From the NCBI GenBank assembly GCA_036121365.1, contig JAZAFR010000023.1:1-64000 (forward strand): a stretch of DNA of 64,000 nucleotides, read 5' to 3'. The stretch's first letter is position 1. Each line of letters opens with the position of its first letter. This DNA is from UBA7916 sp036121365. GTDB lineage: Bacteria > Pseudomonadota > Gammaproteobacteria > Comchoanobacterales > Comchoanobacteraceae. Below are positions 17,327-26,500 of this stretch, one piece after another. Below the pieces are notes generated by a model that worked only from the letters and a program-made list of their open reading frames with translations, did no database searches and was not told the DNA's origin. The translations under genes and the position numbers were made by a program.

Positions 17327-18331
17327 ATGGAAATCAAAAAACATAAAACAATCCAGATATCAGTTCAGTCATTGGCGACTATCATCGGTTTGATAGTGCT
17401 TTTTTATGCAGCTTATCGGTTCTGTCTTTTGGATAATGGTGAAAAATTAATCGATCAGACGTATACTCAAACTGTTGCACATAGATTACAAGAAGGTGTC
17501 AATGAGAAAGCCTTACAATCTAGACATCTCAATTCAAAAAACAAAAACCTGTCATTCGATACCGTGTACATCAATTTAGATAGAAAGATTAATCGTGGGA
17601 TAAAACTAAAGGCATCCTTGGATGAACAGGGCTTTAATAGTAAGCGTTTCAGTGCAATAGATGGCCAAAAGTTAGACATTAGACTGCTTCAAGATTTGGG
17701 GGTGGTTGACCAACAACTGGCCAGTGCTATGGGGTTATCAAATGGGTGGGTGAATCTTCGCAAGCGAGATCAATTCAAATCTGGACAATTGGGTGTGATT
17801 ATAAGTCACCTATTAGTAATGAAAGAAAGTCTGAGTGAGGACAGCGATTATTTACTTGTATTAGAAGATGACGTGATGCTACCTAAAAATTTTCACCAAA
17901 CAGTAAAAAAAGTGGCCGCACAGCTGTCACAAAGTGACTTCGATCTTGTTCAACTGTCAGGGCAGAATAATATGAAGTTTTGCCAACAGTCAAAATTTAA
18001 ATTTTTACACCAAAAGATATGCAGAGGCACCTTGGATCCACGCAGAGTGATGCAAGCGTCATCAAAAATTCAGTCAGCAAAATTCAGTATGGGCGCTTGG
18101 GCATACCTGGTTAAAAAGTCCTCGATATCGAAATACATTGGGCATTTTTCATTGCCATTATTACAGCGACCAAGTTGGGTGGACCAGCGAGAACCAATTA
18201 AATACTGGGGTCCACTGGACATATATCAGTGGCTATTTGAAGACATTAGAATCGCAACAGTTTATCCAACTGTAATTGATGTATCAGACACTGAATCATG
18301 GATAAATCAGGACAGTACTTCATCACAATGA
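17327..18331 (+). CDS. Glycosyltransferase family 25 protein, membrane-anchored
   Basis: 334 residues from the ATG at 17327, preceded by GGGGA; an upstream TTG at 17306 is less likely. Residues about 15-35 form a signal anchor. From residue ~75 the GT25 pattern is clear: VYINLDRKINRGIKLK, FSAIDGQKL, then SHLLVMKESL and LLVLEDDVML (the EDD metal/sugar-nucleotide site), then FDLVQLSG and GAWAYLVKKSS. Family members include LgtB/Lex2-type galactosyltransferases for lipopolysaccharide and glycosyltransferases exported by pathogens. A membrane anchor is unusual for LPS enzymes of this family. The acceptor cannot be read from sequence. Confidence 0.85.
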   Translation: MEIKKHKTIQISVQSLATIIGLIVLFYAAYRFCLLDNGEKLIDQTYTQTVAHRLQEGVNEKALQSRHLNSKNKNLSFDTVYINLDRKINRGIKLKASLDEQGFNSKRFSAIDGQKLDIRLLQDLGVVDQQLASAMGLSNGWVNLRKRDQFKSGQLGVIISHLLVMKESLSEDSDYLLVLEDDVMLPKNFHQTVKKVAAQLSQSDFDLVQLSGQNNMKFCQQSKFKFLHQKICRGTLDPRRVMQASSKIQSAKFSMGAWAYLVKKSSISKYIGHFSLPLLQRPSWVDQREPIKYWGPLDIYQWLFEDIRIATVYPTVIDVSDTESWINQDSTSSQ

Positions 18332-18394
18332 TTTGATAGTGATGCCATTTGGCAGACTTCTTAAACATAACAGATCGTTATAAATCCTTAAAAA

Positions 18395-18417
18395 AGCGCT
18401 CATCCTGTATGAACGCT
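18395..18417 (-). terminator. Intrinsic terminator for the CsiV-like gene
   Basis: AGCGCTCAT / ATGAACGCT form a 9-position stem with one mismatch and a 5-base loop. On the minus strand the hairpin is followed by a T run (complement of the A run at 18389-18394), about 210 bases past the stop of the leftward gene. Confidence 0.55.
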
Positions 18418-18623
18418 GGAATGATATGTGAACAATTAGGATAATTATCCTTTGGCTGGTGTTATTTTAATGGGATTACCGTCAACATTAGGTGTAAAAA
18501 TAAGAGATTTTTCGACAGGTATGGCGATTTATAAAATCAAATAATAGGATAGAATGCCTTTATCCAAAAGAGCAGATACGATTTCAATAAGAACAAAAAT
18601 ATAGACGAAATCCCACGGTATCA

Positions 18624-19391
18624 TCAAGCAGTAGTTTCGAGAACAGCCGTATCCTGCACTGTCTCTTGAACTGAATTCTCAGCTATCTGAATTGGATCAG
18701 ACTGATCTTTCTGAGTTAATCCCACTTCTAAACCATCTTGTGCCGATTGAGTCATATCAGCTGCAGTATGCTGTTCTATAGGTGGAATAAAGTCAGACTG
18801 CGAAATTCTGAGAACAAGACCAATGGTTTCATTGTCAAGATAGTATAACTTATTCAACTTCAGATGACGCTTTTCGACACATTCATCAAAGAGAACGACA
18901 TTACCGGAGACCAATTTCTCAAATTGAATATTTGCTGCAAGATCTACATAGAGATTATGGCTGAATTTGAGGTTGCCATTCAAAGAGATACCATCTGTCA
19001 AGGAGGTATCAGGGCTGTGATCGTCAGAAATGGTTTCGTTAATAGGAATCTTAATGGCGTTTCTACTCAATTTAGCAACCCATGCTCTTTTAATAAATGG
19101 CAATGAGTGTCTTTTCAATCCAGATTCAATTGAAGAAATTGATTTTGAGGGATTCTGTTTGTCTATGTAGGTAGCTTCAGAATCAGTTGCCATATGTTTA
19201 GAATTGAGGAAATTGAGGTATTTAGAACTTTGAATGTTACCAAATTTATCGTTGTCAGGTTGTTGGTAAATGATCAATTCAATCCGATAACCTTTATCAG
19301 TCAAGCTTTTACCTTCAGATTCAGCATGAACCACTGCAGAAAGTAGGATTATCTTGACAATCAATACAATTCTTAATAAAATTTGCACCAC
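18624..19391 (-). CDS. CsiV-like periplasmic protein
   Basis: 255 residues from a GTG, with AGGA five bases upstream. A signal peptide ends near residue 23 (AVVHAES). The mature protein follows the order of the CsiV family: YRIELIIYQ at the start, RAWVAKLSRNA in the middle, LNGNLKFSHNLYVDL, then KRHLKLNKLYYLDNETIGLVLRIS near residue 205, equivalent to the RrlRsgElHYlDHP.fGvlv block of CsiV. The last 45 residues are Gln/Thr-rich and disordered. CsiV is known as a small peptidoglycan-interacting protein, often encoded next to mfd; here it lies by miaE instead. Its promoter region is shared with the divergent miaE, 54 bases away. Confidence 0.65.
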   Translation of the reverse strand: MVQILLRIVLIVKIILLSAVVHAESEGKSLTDKGYRIELIIYQQPDNDKFGNIQSSKYLNFLNSKHMATDSEATYIDKQNPSKSISSIESGLKRHSLPFIKRAWVAKLSRNAIKIPINETISDDHSPDTSLTDGISLNGNLKFSHNLYVDLAANIQFEKLVSGNVVLFDECVEKRHLKLNKLYYLDNETIGLVLRISQSDFIPPIEQHTAADMTQSAQDGLEVGLTQKDQSDPIQIAENSVQETVQDTAVLETTA

Positions 19392-19445
19392 TAGTCCTAA
19401 GTAAAGAACAATCCTATCATTTCACGCTTTGGGGAGTATTGCAAG

Positions 19446-20051
19446 ATGAAACTGACCATAGATGAGATTAATTTAATTGACCCAACTCCAGAAGCATGGA
19501 CCAGCAAGGCTGTAAAAAGCATACCTGAATTATTATCTGACCATGCCTGTTGTGAAAAAAAAGCTGCACAAATGGCGTTGAGTTTGATGAGTTCATTTCA
19601 TAGGCATCCCAATGTAATAGAAAAATTATCAAAAATTGCCAGAGAAGAGCTCGTACATTACGAACAAGTATTGAAACTGCACAAGAGATTGGCGATCAGA
19701 TTCAATCCAAAACCAGCAGGTAGATATGCAAAAGCGCTGTGGTCAGGGATTGACCAGAGCAACCAATATCGATTGGTTGATAAATTGATGATAGCAGCCA
19801 TCATTGAAGCCAGATCGTGTGAAAGATTTTCCTGTTTAGTGCCAGTATTAGCGGATCCATTATCCAATTATTACAGCAGACTACATGAAGCTGAAAAAAG
19901 GCATGCACTCATCTACCTAGAATTCGCAAAGTTAATCAGCAGTGATGATGTGATTCAAAAGCGGCTAAATTATTTTTTAGAGATAGAAAGCAAATGCATC
20001 ATGGCCCCAGAGGCAGAATTTCGTTTTCACAGTGGTGTTCCAATAAGCTAA
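19446..20051 (+). CDS. miaE: tRNA 2-methylthio-N6-isopentenyladenosine-37 hydroxylase
   Basis: 201 residues, close to the usual MiaE length, ATG with GGGGAG upstream. MiaE is a di-iron monooxygenase that hydroxylates the isopentenyl group of ms2i6A37 in tRNA using oxygen. Ferritin-like iron ligands are visible: E37, E68 and H71 (EELVHYEQ), E121 (IIEARSCERF), and E150 and H153 (HEAEKRHALIYLE). Its substrate is made by MiaA and MiaB, which are not in this window. Keeping MiaE implies oxygen-dependent tRNA modification is still used. Confidence 0.93.
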   Translation: MKLTIDEINLIDPTPEAWTSKAVKSIPELLSDHACCEKKAAQMALSLMSSFHRHPNVIEKLSKIAREELVHYEQVLKLHKRLAIRFNPKPAGRYAKALWSGIDQSNQYRLVDKLMIAAIIEARSCERFSCLVPVLADPLSNYYSRLHEAEKRHALIYLEFAKLISSDDVIQKRLNYFLEIESKCIMAPEAEFRFHSGVPIS

Positions 20052-20228
20052 ATACAAAGAAGTAGACAAAATAATTGCAAAATGACACCAAGAAATAGAG
20101 CTGTAAAAAAGTGCCATACAAAACCAAATCAAACACAAAATCAAGCGCTGTTGAAAAGCAATGAACAGTTTTTACTAAACCAAAAAGATATTAAATTCAG
20201 TCGATTGGTGGCAAAGACGTTTTGGGAA

Positions 20229-23200
20229 CTATGTTATTTTGATGAATTTGGGTATGAGTGGATAATAAAGTGCAGTTTGAATCTGCAAATCAGGAAAAAT
20301 GGGTTGAAGGCAGTTTGCATAGGTTGACAACTGCTTGTGATATTGAGAAGGAATGGCATCTGGGAAATGTGTTTTTCCTGTGCTTAAAAACTGATTTATT
20401 TGTGAGGTTTTAAAATCAACAATCCATAAAGTATGAGTGGTATTATCGATGAAAACATAGTCAATCCTATGTTTTTTTTCATGATGAATCACAGTGCATT
20501 CTGACATATTGGTAGAGCTGTTTTTGAGCCAGACAAAATGTCGATCTGATGGCAAATCAGACAGTTTGTCAAATAATTTTACCAATGCTCTGTCATGATG
20601 CGCTTGGTCAATTTGAAATTGCAGAGCAACCTGCAAAAATTTTTCGTAAGAAGGGAGCTTGGTATGATTGGGGTGTAGTGCCAATTCCATAAAACGATGT
20701 ACCAGTTTTCCCCATTGGGTATCCATACAGACAGCGTCATCAAAGAGATCTTTCAGAACAAAACCAGGAGATTCATTTGGTTTGGTTGTCTGAAAGGATT
20801 GTTCTGACAGGGCAAGGTTAAGTGGGTGAGTCCAAAAAGCAGGCAGACAATAACGCAGGGAGGATTGTTCAATGCGGTCTGTTTTGTGATGCGGTTGATA
20901 TTGATGGGTTTTAATATCCGGAATATTTGTGTCTAAAATGGGTGCCAGTTTTTTCATAATGGATCGTTCGGGATATGAGGCCTTCTGATCACTGACTAGG
21001 TGCAATTGAAATTTAGCTCTGGTAAATGCGACATAATAGAGTCTTTCAAATTCTGCCATTTCAGCCCTTTTTTCGACACTTCTAAGATATTTATGAATGG
21101 AGTTCTGATGGCTCCTATGACGCGGGTGGGTATGCATGAGAAGATGAAAGTCTAAGCCATTTTGTGCATAGGTCCAGTCTAAAATCGGCTTTTCAGATAG
21201 CGGTGTTATTTTTTCGAGATGGGGCACAATGACAATATCAAATTCCAGTCCTTTGGACTTATGAATGGTCATGATGTTGAGGGCGTTATCTGATGAGGTA
21301 TGCGACTGCTCAGGATAGGTTTCTAACAGCTGATAGAGAGATTCAGGGTTAAGTGTTTGGCTAGAATGTTCAAGCTGTGAGACCATTTTAAAAAACAGCT
21401 CACAATGAGAGTGGTCAAGTTCAGCCTGCAGTGCAAGATCAAAACCCAGTAGGTGCCATGTTTTTTTAGAAAGTGTGTGCAAATGATCACTACCAAAGAG
21501 ACTCAAGTAGTCTGATAAAATAGGATAGATGCGTTTATAGATGGCCTGTCCTTCGGAGGAAAGTTTATCCGAGAGCCGGTTGAGATTATCCCAAATCGCA
21601 CTGTGTTTGTCTTGACAAACCAAGACAATGTCGGCAAGTGGCATAGCAACAGCAGGTGAGTTTAAAAAACCAACCCAAGTACTGCGTGCAAAGTAATCAA
21701 AAGGCAAACAGATGAGATTATAGCAGTCGAGAACAGCTTGAGAGTTGGATAATGAGTGCAAACCTATACCAGTATAGGGAATATTATTTTGTTTGAATAG
21801 GCTCAGTATCGGGGTGAGCTGTGCACGAGATCTAACCAAAAGGCATTTAGAAGCATTCGGATATTGATCATTGAGTGTGGATATCAGTTTGGAAATGGCA
21901 AGAGGTTGTGATACATCTTGATCAAGACAATGGTAATTCAAGCCACCCTGATGATGACCATAAACAGATTGGCTAGGGTAAAATGCATTGAACCTGGGAT
22001 TCATAAAATGGCTAAAACAATGGTTGAGCTGAGTGATGAGTTGGTCACAAGTTCTGTAATTAGAGCTGAGCTGTAAGTTAATCAATTGGACGCCACTAAA
22101 ACCATCAGTTTGAACTTGTTTGAACAATTTGACTTCAGCTTGTCTGAAACGATAAATACTTTGCATGGGATCGCCAACAACGCAAATGCTTCGGTTGGGT
22201 TCTCCCTGCCAAGAGGAAAATGCCAATTCTAAAATACGAAATTGACCAATGGAGGTGTCCTGAAACTCATCAATCAAAACGTGCTGATAGTTTTTATAAA
22301 TTTGTAAAAACAAATGTTGACTGTGTTTCTCATCAAGCAAGGCTTGTTGGAGTTGTAAATTGATGCCAGCAAAATCAGTGCATTTTTGGGATTCCATCTG
22401 TAGGTGCAAAAAAGCAGCCAGTGAGGGCAAAAGGTTGAATAGGGGTTTGAGCGTCTCCCATTGGGTATCTTGATCAGAAAGCAAAGGTTGAACAGAGCAG
22501 TCTTGAAGCAGGTGAAGCAAAGTAGAATCATCATGCAGAGGTAATAAATGAGAAAAAAATTGCTCTTTCAAATCAAGATAAATTTCTTTATCCGTCACTG
22601 TAAGTTGTTTGAGAGCACTTTGGTTGGCAAAGCCCTGTTCAATGCCGAAGCGTTTTCTATATGAACCTGATTTTGAAAGTAAAAATGTCGAAAAAAACTG
22701 CCATTCGTCCATTGTCCATGAAGAGGGGTGTACATCTAAAATAGATTGAAAGGGGCTAGAGATGCCCATGGATGCATTCAGTGAGTTTAACTTGATTAAG
22801 ACTGAGAGAAAATCAGAAAGTTGATCTGGCGACAAAACAGAGTTCAGTTGGTCAATATGTGACTGTTGAATGTGAGTAATGGTTGTTGAAAAAAGTTCAA
22901 TAAAGTCTGTGTGCTTGGTTTGAACAGTGAGAGATAACCATTTTTCACGATTGGCAAGGGCAGCCACGAGCAGGCGTTCAACTTGTTGAAAGTCGTGGAA
23001 TTGATGCAAAAGTAATGCCTGAAAATCGTCATAATGACGTGAATCGCTTTCCAAGCAATGAGATTGAATGAACTGAGTGATGCAGTCACGATAAAAAGGC
23101 TCAGGCATTAAATTTAAAGTGAATTGTCCATAGAGAAGAAAAGGTGGTTGGCAGAAGCGCAAAAATTGTTGGCAGCAAGCATCAATGGTCATGATGGAAA

Positions 23201-23558
23201 GCTCAGAGGCAATGTGTTCAAAGGCCCAGTTGAGTTTTTTAGCATGGGTGCTAACTGATCGTGCCAAATTCCAAGTCAATATCTCGTGTGGCTTTTTCGG
23301 CGGGGATGAATTGGATACTGAAGATAGTGCATTTTGAATGCGGTGGCGCATCTCACCGGCAGCTTTTTTAGTAAAAGTAATGGCAAGGACTTGGCTTGGG
23401 GATTGACAGGTAGCAAGTAGGCGCAAATAGCGTTGGATTAAAAGCTCAGTTTTACCCGAGCCTGCCGGTGCTTGAATGATATATGATTGATAGGGGTTAA
23501 TGGCGCTCTGGCGGGCAGATTGATCGCTTTTTAAGCTCGGTGTGGTTGTCTCATGCAT
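20229..23558 (-). CDS. addA: UvrD/AddA-like ATP-dependent helicase-nuclease subunit
   Basis: 1109 residues from the ATG at 23558. The ATG overlaps the end of the upstream addB-like gene in ATGCATGA, so translation is coupled; the frame also opens at 23612. Superfamily 1 motifs are in order: APAGSGKT (about 30-37, Walker A), AITFTKKAAGEM, LIDEFQDTS (Walker B), VGDPMQSIYRFRQAEV, NIMTIHKSKGLEFD and YVAFTRAK. A C-terminal PD-(D/E)xK nuclease follows, with GKLVHRFMELAL, then RIDYVF and LWIVDFKTSQ. With its partner it should process double-strand breaks for RecA loading, as AddAB does in bacteria without RecBCD. The gene symbol is by analogy. Confidence 0.88.
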   Translation of the reverse strand: MHETTTPSLKSDQSARQSAINPYQSYIIQAPAGSGKTELLIQRYLRLLATCQSPSQVLAITFTKKAAGEMRHRIQNALSSVSNSSPPKKPHEILTWNLARSVSTHAKKLNWAFEHIASELSIMTIDACCQQFLRFCQPPFLLYGQFTLNLMPEPFYRDCITQFIQSHCLESDSRHYDDFQALLLHQFHDFQQVERLLVAALANREKWLSLTVQTKHTDFIELFSTTITHIQQSHIDQLNSVLSPDQLSDFLSVLIKLNSLNASMGISSPFQSILDVHPSSWTMDEWQFFSTFLLSKSGSYRKRFGIEQGFANQSALKQLTVTDKEIYLDLKEQFFSHLLPLHDDSTLLHLLQDCSVQPLLSDQDTQWETLKPLFNLLPSLAAFLHLQMESQKCTDFAGINLQLQQALLDEKHSQHLFLQIYKNYQHVLIDEFQDTSIGQFRILELAFSSWQGEPNRSICVVGDPMQSIYRFRQAEVKLFKQVQTDGFSGVQLINLQLSSNYRTCDQLITQLNHCFSHFMNPRFNAFYPSQSVYGHHQGGLNYHCLDQDVSQPLAISKLISTLNDQYPNASKCLLVRSRAQLTPILSLFKQNNIPYTGIGLHSLSNSQAVLDCYNLICLPFDYFARSTWVGFLNSPAVAMPLADIVLVCQDKHSAIWDNLNRLSDKLSSEGQAIYKRIYPILSDYLSLFGSDHLHTLSKKTWHLLGFDLALQAELDHSHCELFFKMVSQLEHSSQTLNPESLYQLLETYPEQSHTSSDNALNIMTIHKSKGLEFDIVIVPHLEKITPLSEKPILDWTYAQNGLDFHLLMHTHPRHRSHQNSIHKYLRSVEKRAEMAEFERLYYVAFTRAKFQLHLVSDQKASYPERSIMKKLAPILDTNIPDIKTHQYQPHHKTDRIEQSSLRYCLPAFWTHPLNLALSEQSFQTTKPNESPGFVLKDLFDDAVCMDTQWGKLVHRFMELALHPNHTKLPSYEKFLQVALQFQIDQAHHDRALVKLFDKLSDLPSDRHFVWLKNSSTNMSECTVIHHEKKHRIDYVFIDNTTHTLWIVDFKTSQINQFLSTGKTHFPDAIPSQYHKQLSTYANCLQPIFPDLQIQTALYYPLIPKFIKIT

Positions 23559-26238
23559 GGCTTGACTCGCTGTGATTGTTTGTGGTGAGGCAGCCAATGT
23601 CCATAGAATCATCAGTGTGACCGGTTTGCTCAGCAGGATACTCTGTGTTTAAACGAGAAAGAAGATTGTTGTCAATGCCAGTTTTTTTTTCGTGTATTCT
23701 GCAGACGTTTTGCAATTGGCAAATGGTGCATGTTGTTTTGACATTGAACGGATTTTTTATGATAGAGCCCTTTTTATAGGCATCAATCAGCTCTGAAAGA
23801 GCCGCCTGCCAAATTGAAATCTGTTGAGGCCAACTATTGTATAATGTTGCTTCTTCAATTGATTCATTGAGTTTTATTTTGGAAATGGGTTTGATCCCCG
23901 GTAGGTCAGATTCAAAGTGACCGTAGCCGCTATAGCCATAGTTTTCCGGGTGCAAACTCGCATAAGCGATTGAGGAACTATTGCCAAGACAGAGCGCATA
24001 GATGATCAGTTGTGGATTTTGAGGAGGGGCATTGAGCCAATGAGAACGTTGGGTTAGACCTGTTTTATAGTCAATGATTCTGTACGAATTATCTGGGTAT
24101 TTGTCAATTCTATCCAGTCGTATTCTAAAGGTTAGGCCAAAAAGTGTTTTTTCCAGGGCCAATTCATGTTGGCTCTCGATGATGGTGTCGTTTTTATGTG
24201 CATCCATTCGATAAATGAGCCAGTCTCGTAATAAGTTGTGGAGATGAATAGATAGGGTGTTTTTTTGCTGCGAAGATAGATAGCGGTATTTTGATTGAGA
24301 TGAAAGCAATAGATTGATCTTGTTGTCGACCTGCGTTTCAGTGGGAAAGTGGTCGGTTTTGATGTCGTCAAAACTGGCTAAGAGCTCATGAATGAGGGTG
24401 CCAACATCAGCAGGTCCAATGCCATATGAATCAGGTTTTTGTGTTTGAATATTAAGTCTATGCTGTAAAAATCCTTGGGCATGACAACGACTGTAAGACT
24501 GTATTACAGAAGTGGAAATGGATCGTTCAGATTCAGATATTTCAGGGCCAAAGTTTTGATCTTTTTTCAATATGGCCTGGTTGGGACAAGTGTAATAAGG
24601 CAGATGTTTATTAAAGTCTGCGACAGTGTCGTTGATCAAGTCGACTAGAAAAAAAGATGGCAGTAATGGTTGTGCTTGATCATCAAAGAGGGGTGACAAA
24701 AATCGAATTTTTTTTGCAGAGTGCGTCAGAGTGGTGTGTATACTGGCATAGCAAGATTGTTGCGTAGAGTCTATGGCATCATCATTGATAGAGGGAGGCC
24801 AATTGCCACTGTGACAGGATAGAAAAATCAGTGAATCAAATGGCATTTCGAGTGCATGTGACCAGCTCATCACAACAATATTGCTGATGCTGGTGTCATT
24901 GTAGTAGGTGTTATCAAGGTGGACAAAGACGCAGTCTAACCAACTGTGATAATCAAATAAGGGCTCAGCAATGAATTCAAGAGGTCGCGCTTCATACACA
25001 GTTTTGATCCATAAAGCATAGAGTGCTTCTTGGGTGGGGCTTTTTGGTGCGATATATGGAAAATGATTCAATAAGAAGGATTGGAACCAATTAGCCCATT
25101 CATGAAAGGACACTGTGTGATCAACATCAATGGATATAAAATCGCATAACTGTTGGTGGCATGCAGCCAAATGAGGTTGAGAAGGGGTATTCTCTATGGT
25201 TATTCTTGTCCATTGAGAAAGTGGGACATGAGCGAATTTTTGGAGTACTATATGATATGTTGAAGTGGTGAAGTCAGGGTTTTGAAAGCAAGGAAATGAG
25301 AAAATTTGTTGTAAAAGAGCAAAACTAGGTTGTTTGAAAAAAAGCAAAAGAGAATTGAGTGACTGGCACAGGGAAAAACTTGCAAGAGGCTGAGGAATGA
25401 AACTCGATATGTGATTGGAGCTGACTTTGAGGCAAGGTGAAAGAAGATCTATAGAAGATTTAAGAGGGTCAATGATCTTAGCATAATCGCTGTGTTGTGG
25501 GATAATAATACCAAGAGTGCCCTGGGTTTCTTCAGTCAGGGACTGGGAGATGTGATCCAGAAGATAGTCAATCTGATCATGCTGATTGTGACAGACAGTG
25601 ACGTCAATAGTAGGAGTATCAACCAAAGTGGATAGAGAAAAAAGTGATGAATTCCCTAGGCAGGTGAAAATTCTTTTTAGATTGTTTGTGAGTACATTAA
25701 AACCAATGAATGTGGTAATGTTTTGGTTCATCGGTTGATGCCATTGTGAAAAAGAGTCCTCAAGGGTGGAGTGGTCAATGCAGTGATATTGAGAGCACAA
25801 TTGTTGATAGGCAAGTTTTGTTCTGGAAAAAAGTGGATCATCTATGCTGTGTTGGTCATGTGAAAATTGGATCTCATGCTGGTAATGGTGATGATATTGC
25901 TTAGCAAGCTGCCACAGCAATGATGGATTATGATCATGTTGAATTGTATCGAGGGCATGATGCCAGAGTAGAATTTGTTGATTATGAGACAAGATGTAAC
26001 CGGTTGAGTGTGGCATTGCAGTATAAGAGAATTCCAGCCACTGTGAAAAACTCATCACTTGAGGCATAAGAAATGGTTTTGAGGATTGGGATTGTTTTTT
26101 GGCAATGGATGCGGATAACCAATGAGATTGTTGAGAATTAGAGCAAACGACAATGTGCTTTTCGCTCAGCTGATCAACAGCCAGATGGCTCGTATTTTGC
26201 TTAAGGAAATCTTGTACTGTGTGAATATCTGTCATCAT
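23551..26238 (-). CDS. addB: AddB-like / TIGR03623-type nuclease subunit
   Basis: 895 residues from the ATG at 26238 (the frame opens at 26274; no strong Shine-Dalgarno at either). The long N-terminal part resembles an inactive helicase fold (HIVVCSNSQQSHWLSA). The C-terminal nuclease is intact: SYSRCHAQGFLQHRL, VGTLIHELLASF, RIRLDRID and YRIIDYKTG. Four cysteines, one in SYSRC and three in TCTICQLQNVC, fit the iron-sulfur staple of AddB nucleases. It pairs with the overlapping helicase gene. In many gamma- and betaproteobacteria this pair is annotated as a probable DNA-repair protein plus UvrD/REP helicase. Confidence 0.8.
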   Translation of the reverse strand: MMTDIHTVQDFLKQNTSHLAVDQLSEKHIVVCSNSQQSHWLSASIAKKQSQSSKPFLMPQVMSFSQWLEFSYTAMPHSTGYILSHNQQILLWHHALDTIQHDHNPSLLWQLAKQYHHHYQHEIQFSHDQHSIDDPLFSRTKLAYQQLCSQYHCIDHSTLEDSFSQWHQPMNQNITTFIGFNVLTNNLKRIFTCLGNSSLFSLSTLVDTPTIDVTVCHNQHDQIDYLLDHISQSLTEETQGTLGIIIPQHSDYAKIIDPLKSSIDLLSPCLKVSSNHISSFIPQPLASFSLCQSLNSLLLFFKQPSFALLQQIFSFPCFQNPDFTTSTYHIVLQKFAHVPLSQWTRITIENTPSQPHLAACHQQLCDFISIDVDHTVSFHEWANWFQSFLLNHFPYIAPKSPTQEALYALWIKTVYEARPLEFIAEPLFDYHSWLDCVFVHLDNTYYNDTSISNIVVMSWSHALEMPFDSLIFLSCHSGNWPPSINDDAIDSTQQSCYASIHTTLTHSAKKIRFLSPLFDDQAQPLLPSFFLVDLINDTVADFNKHLPYYTCPNQAILKKDQNFGPEISESERSISTSVIQSYSRCHAQGFLQHRLNIQTQKPDSYGIGPADVGTLIHELLASFDDIKTDHFPTETQVDNKINLLLSSQSKYRYLSSQQKNTLSIHLHNLLRDWLIYRMDAHKNDTIIESQHELALEKTLFGLTFRIRLDRIDKYPDNSYRIIDYKTGLTQRSHWLNAPPQNPQLIIYALCLGNSSSIAYASLHPENYGYSGYGHFESDLPGIKPISKIKLNESIEEATLYNSWPQQISIWQAALSELIDAYKKGSIIKNPFNVKTTCTICQLQNVCRIHEKKTGIDNNLLSRLNTEYPAEQTGHTDDSMDIGCLTTNNHSESSHA

Positions 26239-26411
26239 AATAGTGTAGTGAATAATGTGATATAAATAAAGCAATCTGGCAAATTCAATACAAGATATTT
26301 AGAGGTAATAACTGAGATAAAATAGAAATAGATTTTACCCAAAAAATGCAGAAACAAAAGAATGACCAAGCAGGATGGTCAGCATGTCAAATGGTTAGAA
26401 GGGCCAATATA

Positions 26412-26440
26412 TTGACAGTGCTAGACTCATGTTATAAGAT
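26412..26440 (+). promoter_or_regulatory. Predicted strong sigma-70 promoter
   Basis: TTGACA (26412-26417, 6 of 6), 17-base spacer and TAAGAT (26435-26440); TATAAG at 26433-26438 is an alternative -10 with a 15-base spacer. It lies about 60 bases before the ATG of the 485-residue protein. Confidence 0.6.
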
Positions 26441-26500
26441 TTGGCATCTTAAATTTAATGAGCCAGTAGAGTAAACGTAAGTCAAAAAAAGGAGGGTAGG

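Noticed and set aside
20082..20327. 81-codon plus-strand ORF after miaE
   Set aside because: Its last third overlaps the end of the addA-like gene antisense; no Shine-Dalgarno, lysine/asparagine-rich random composition.
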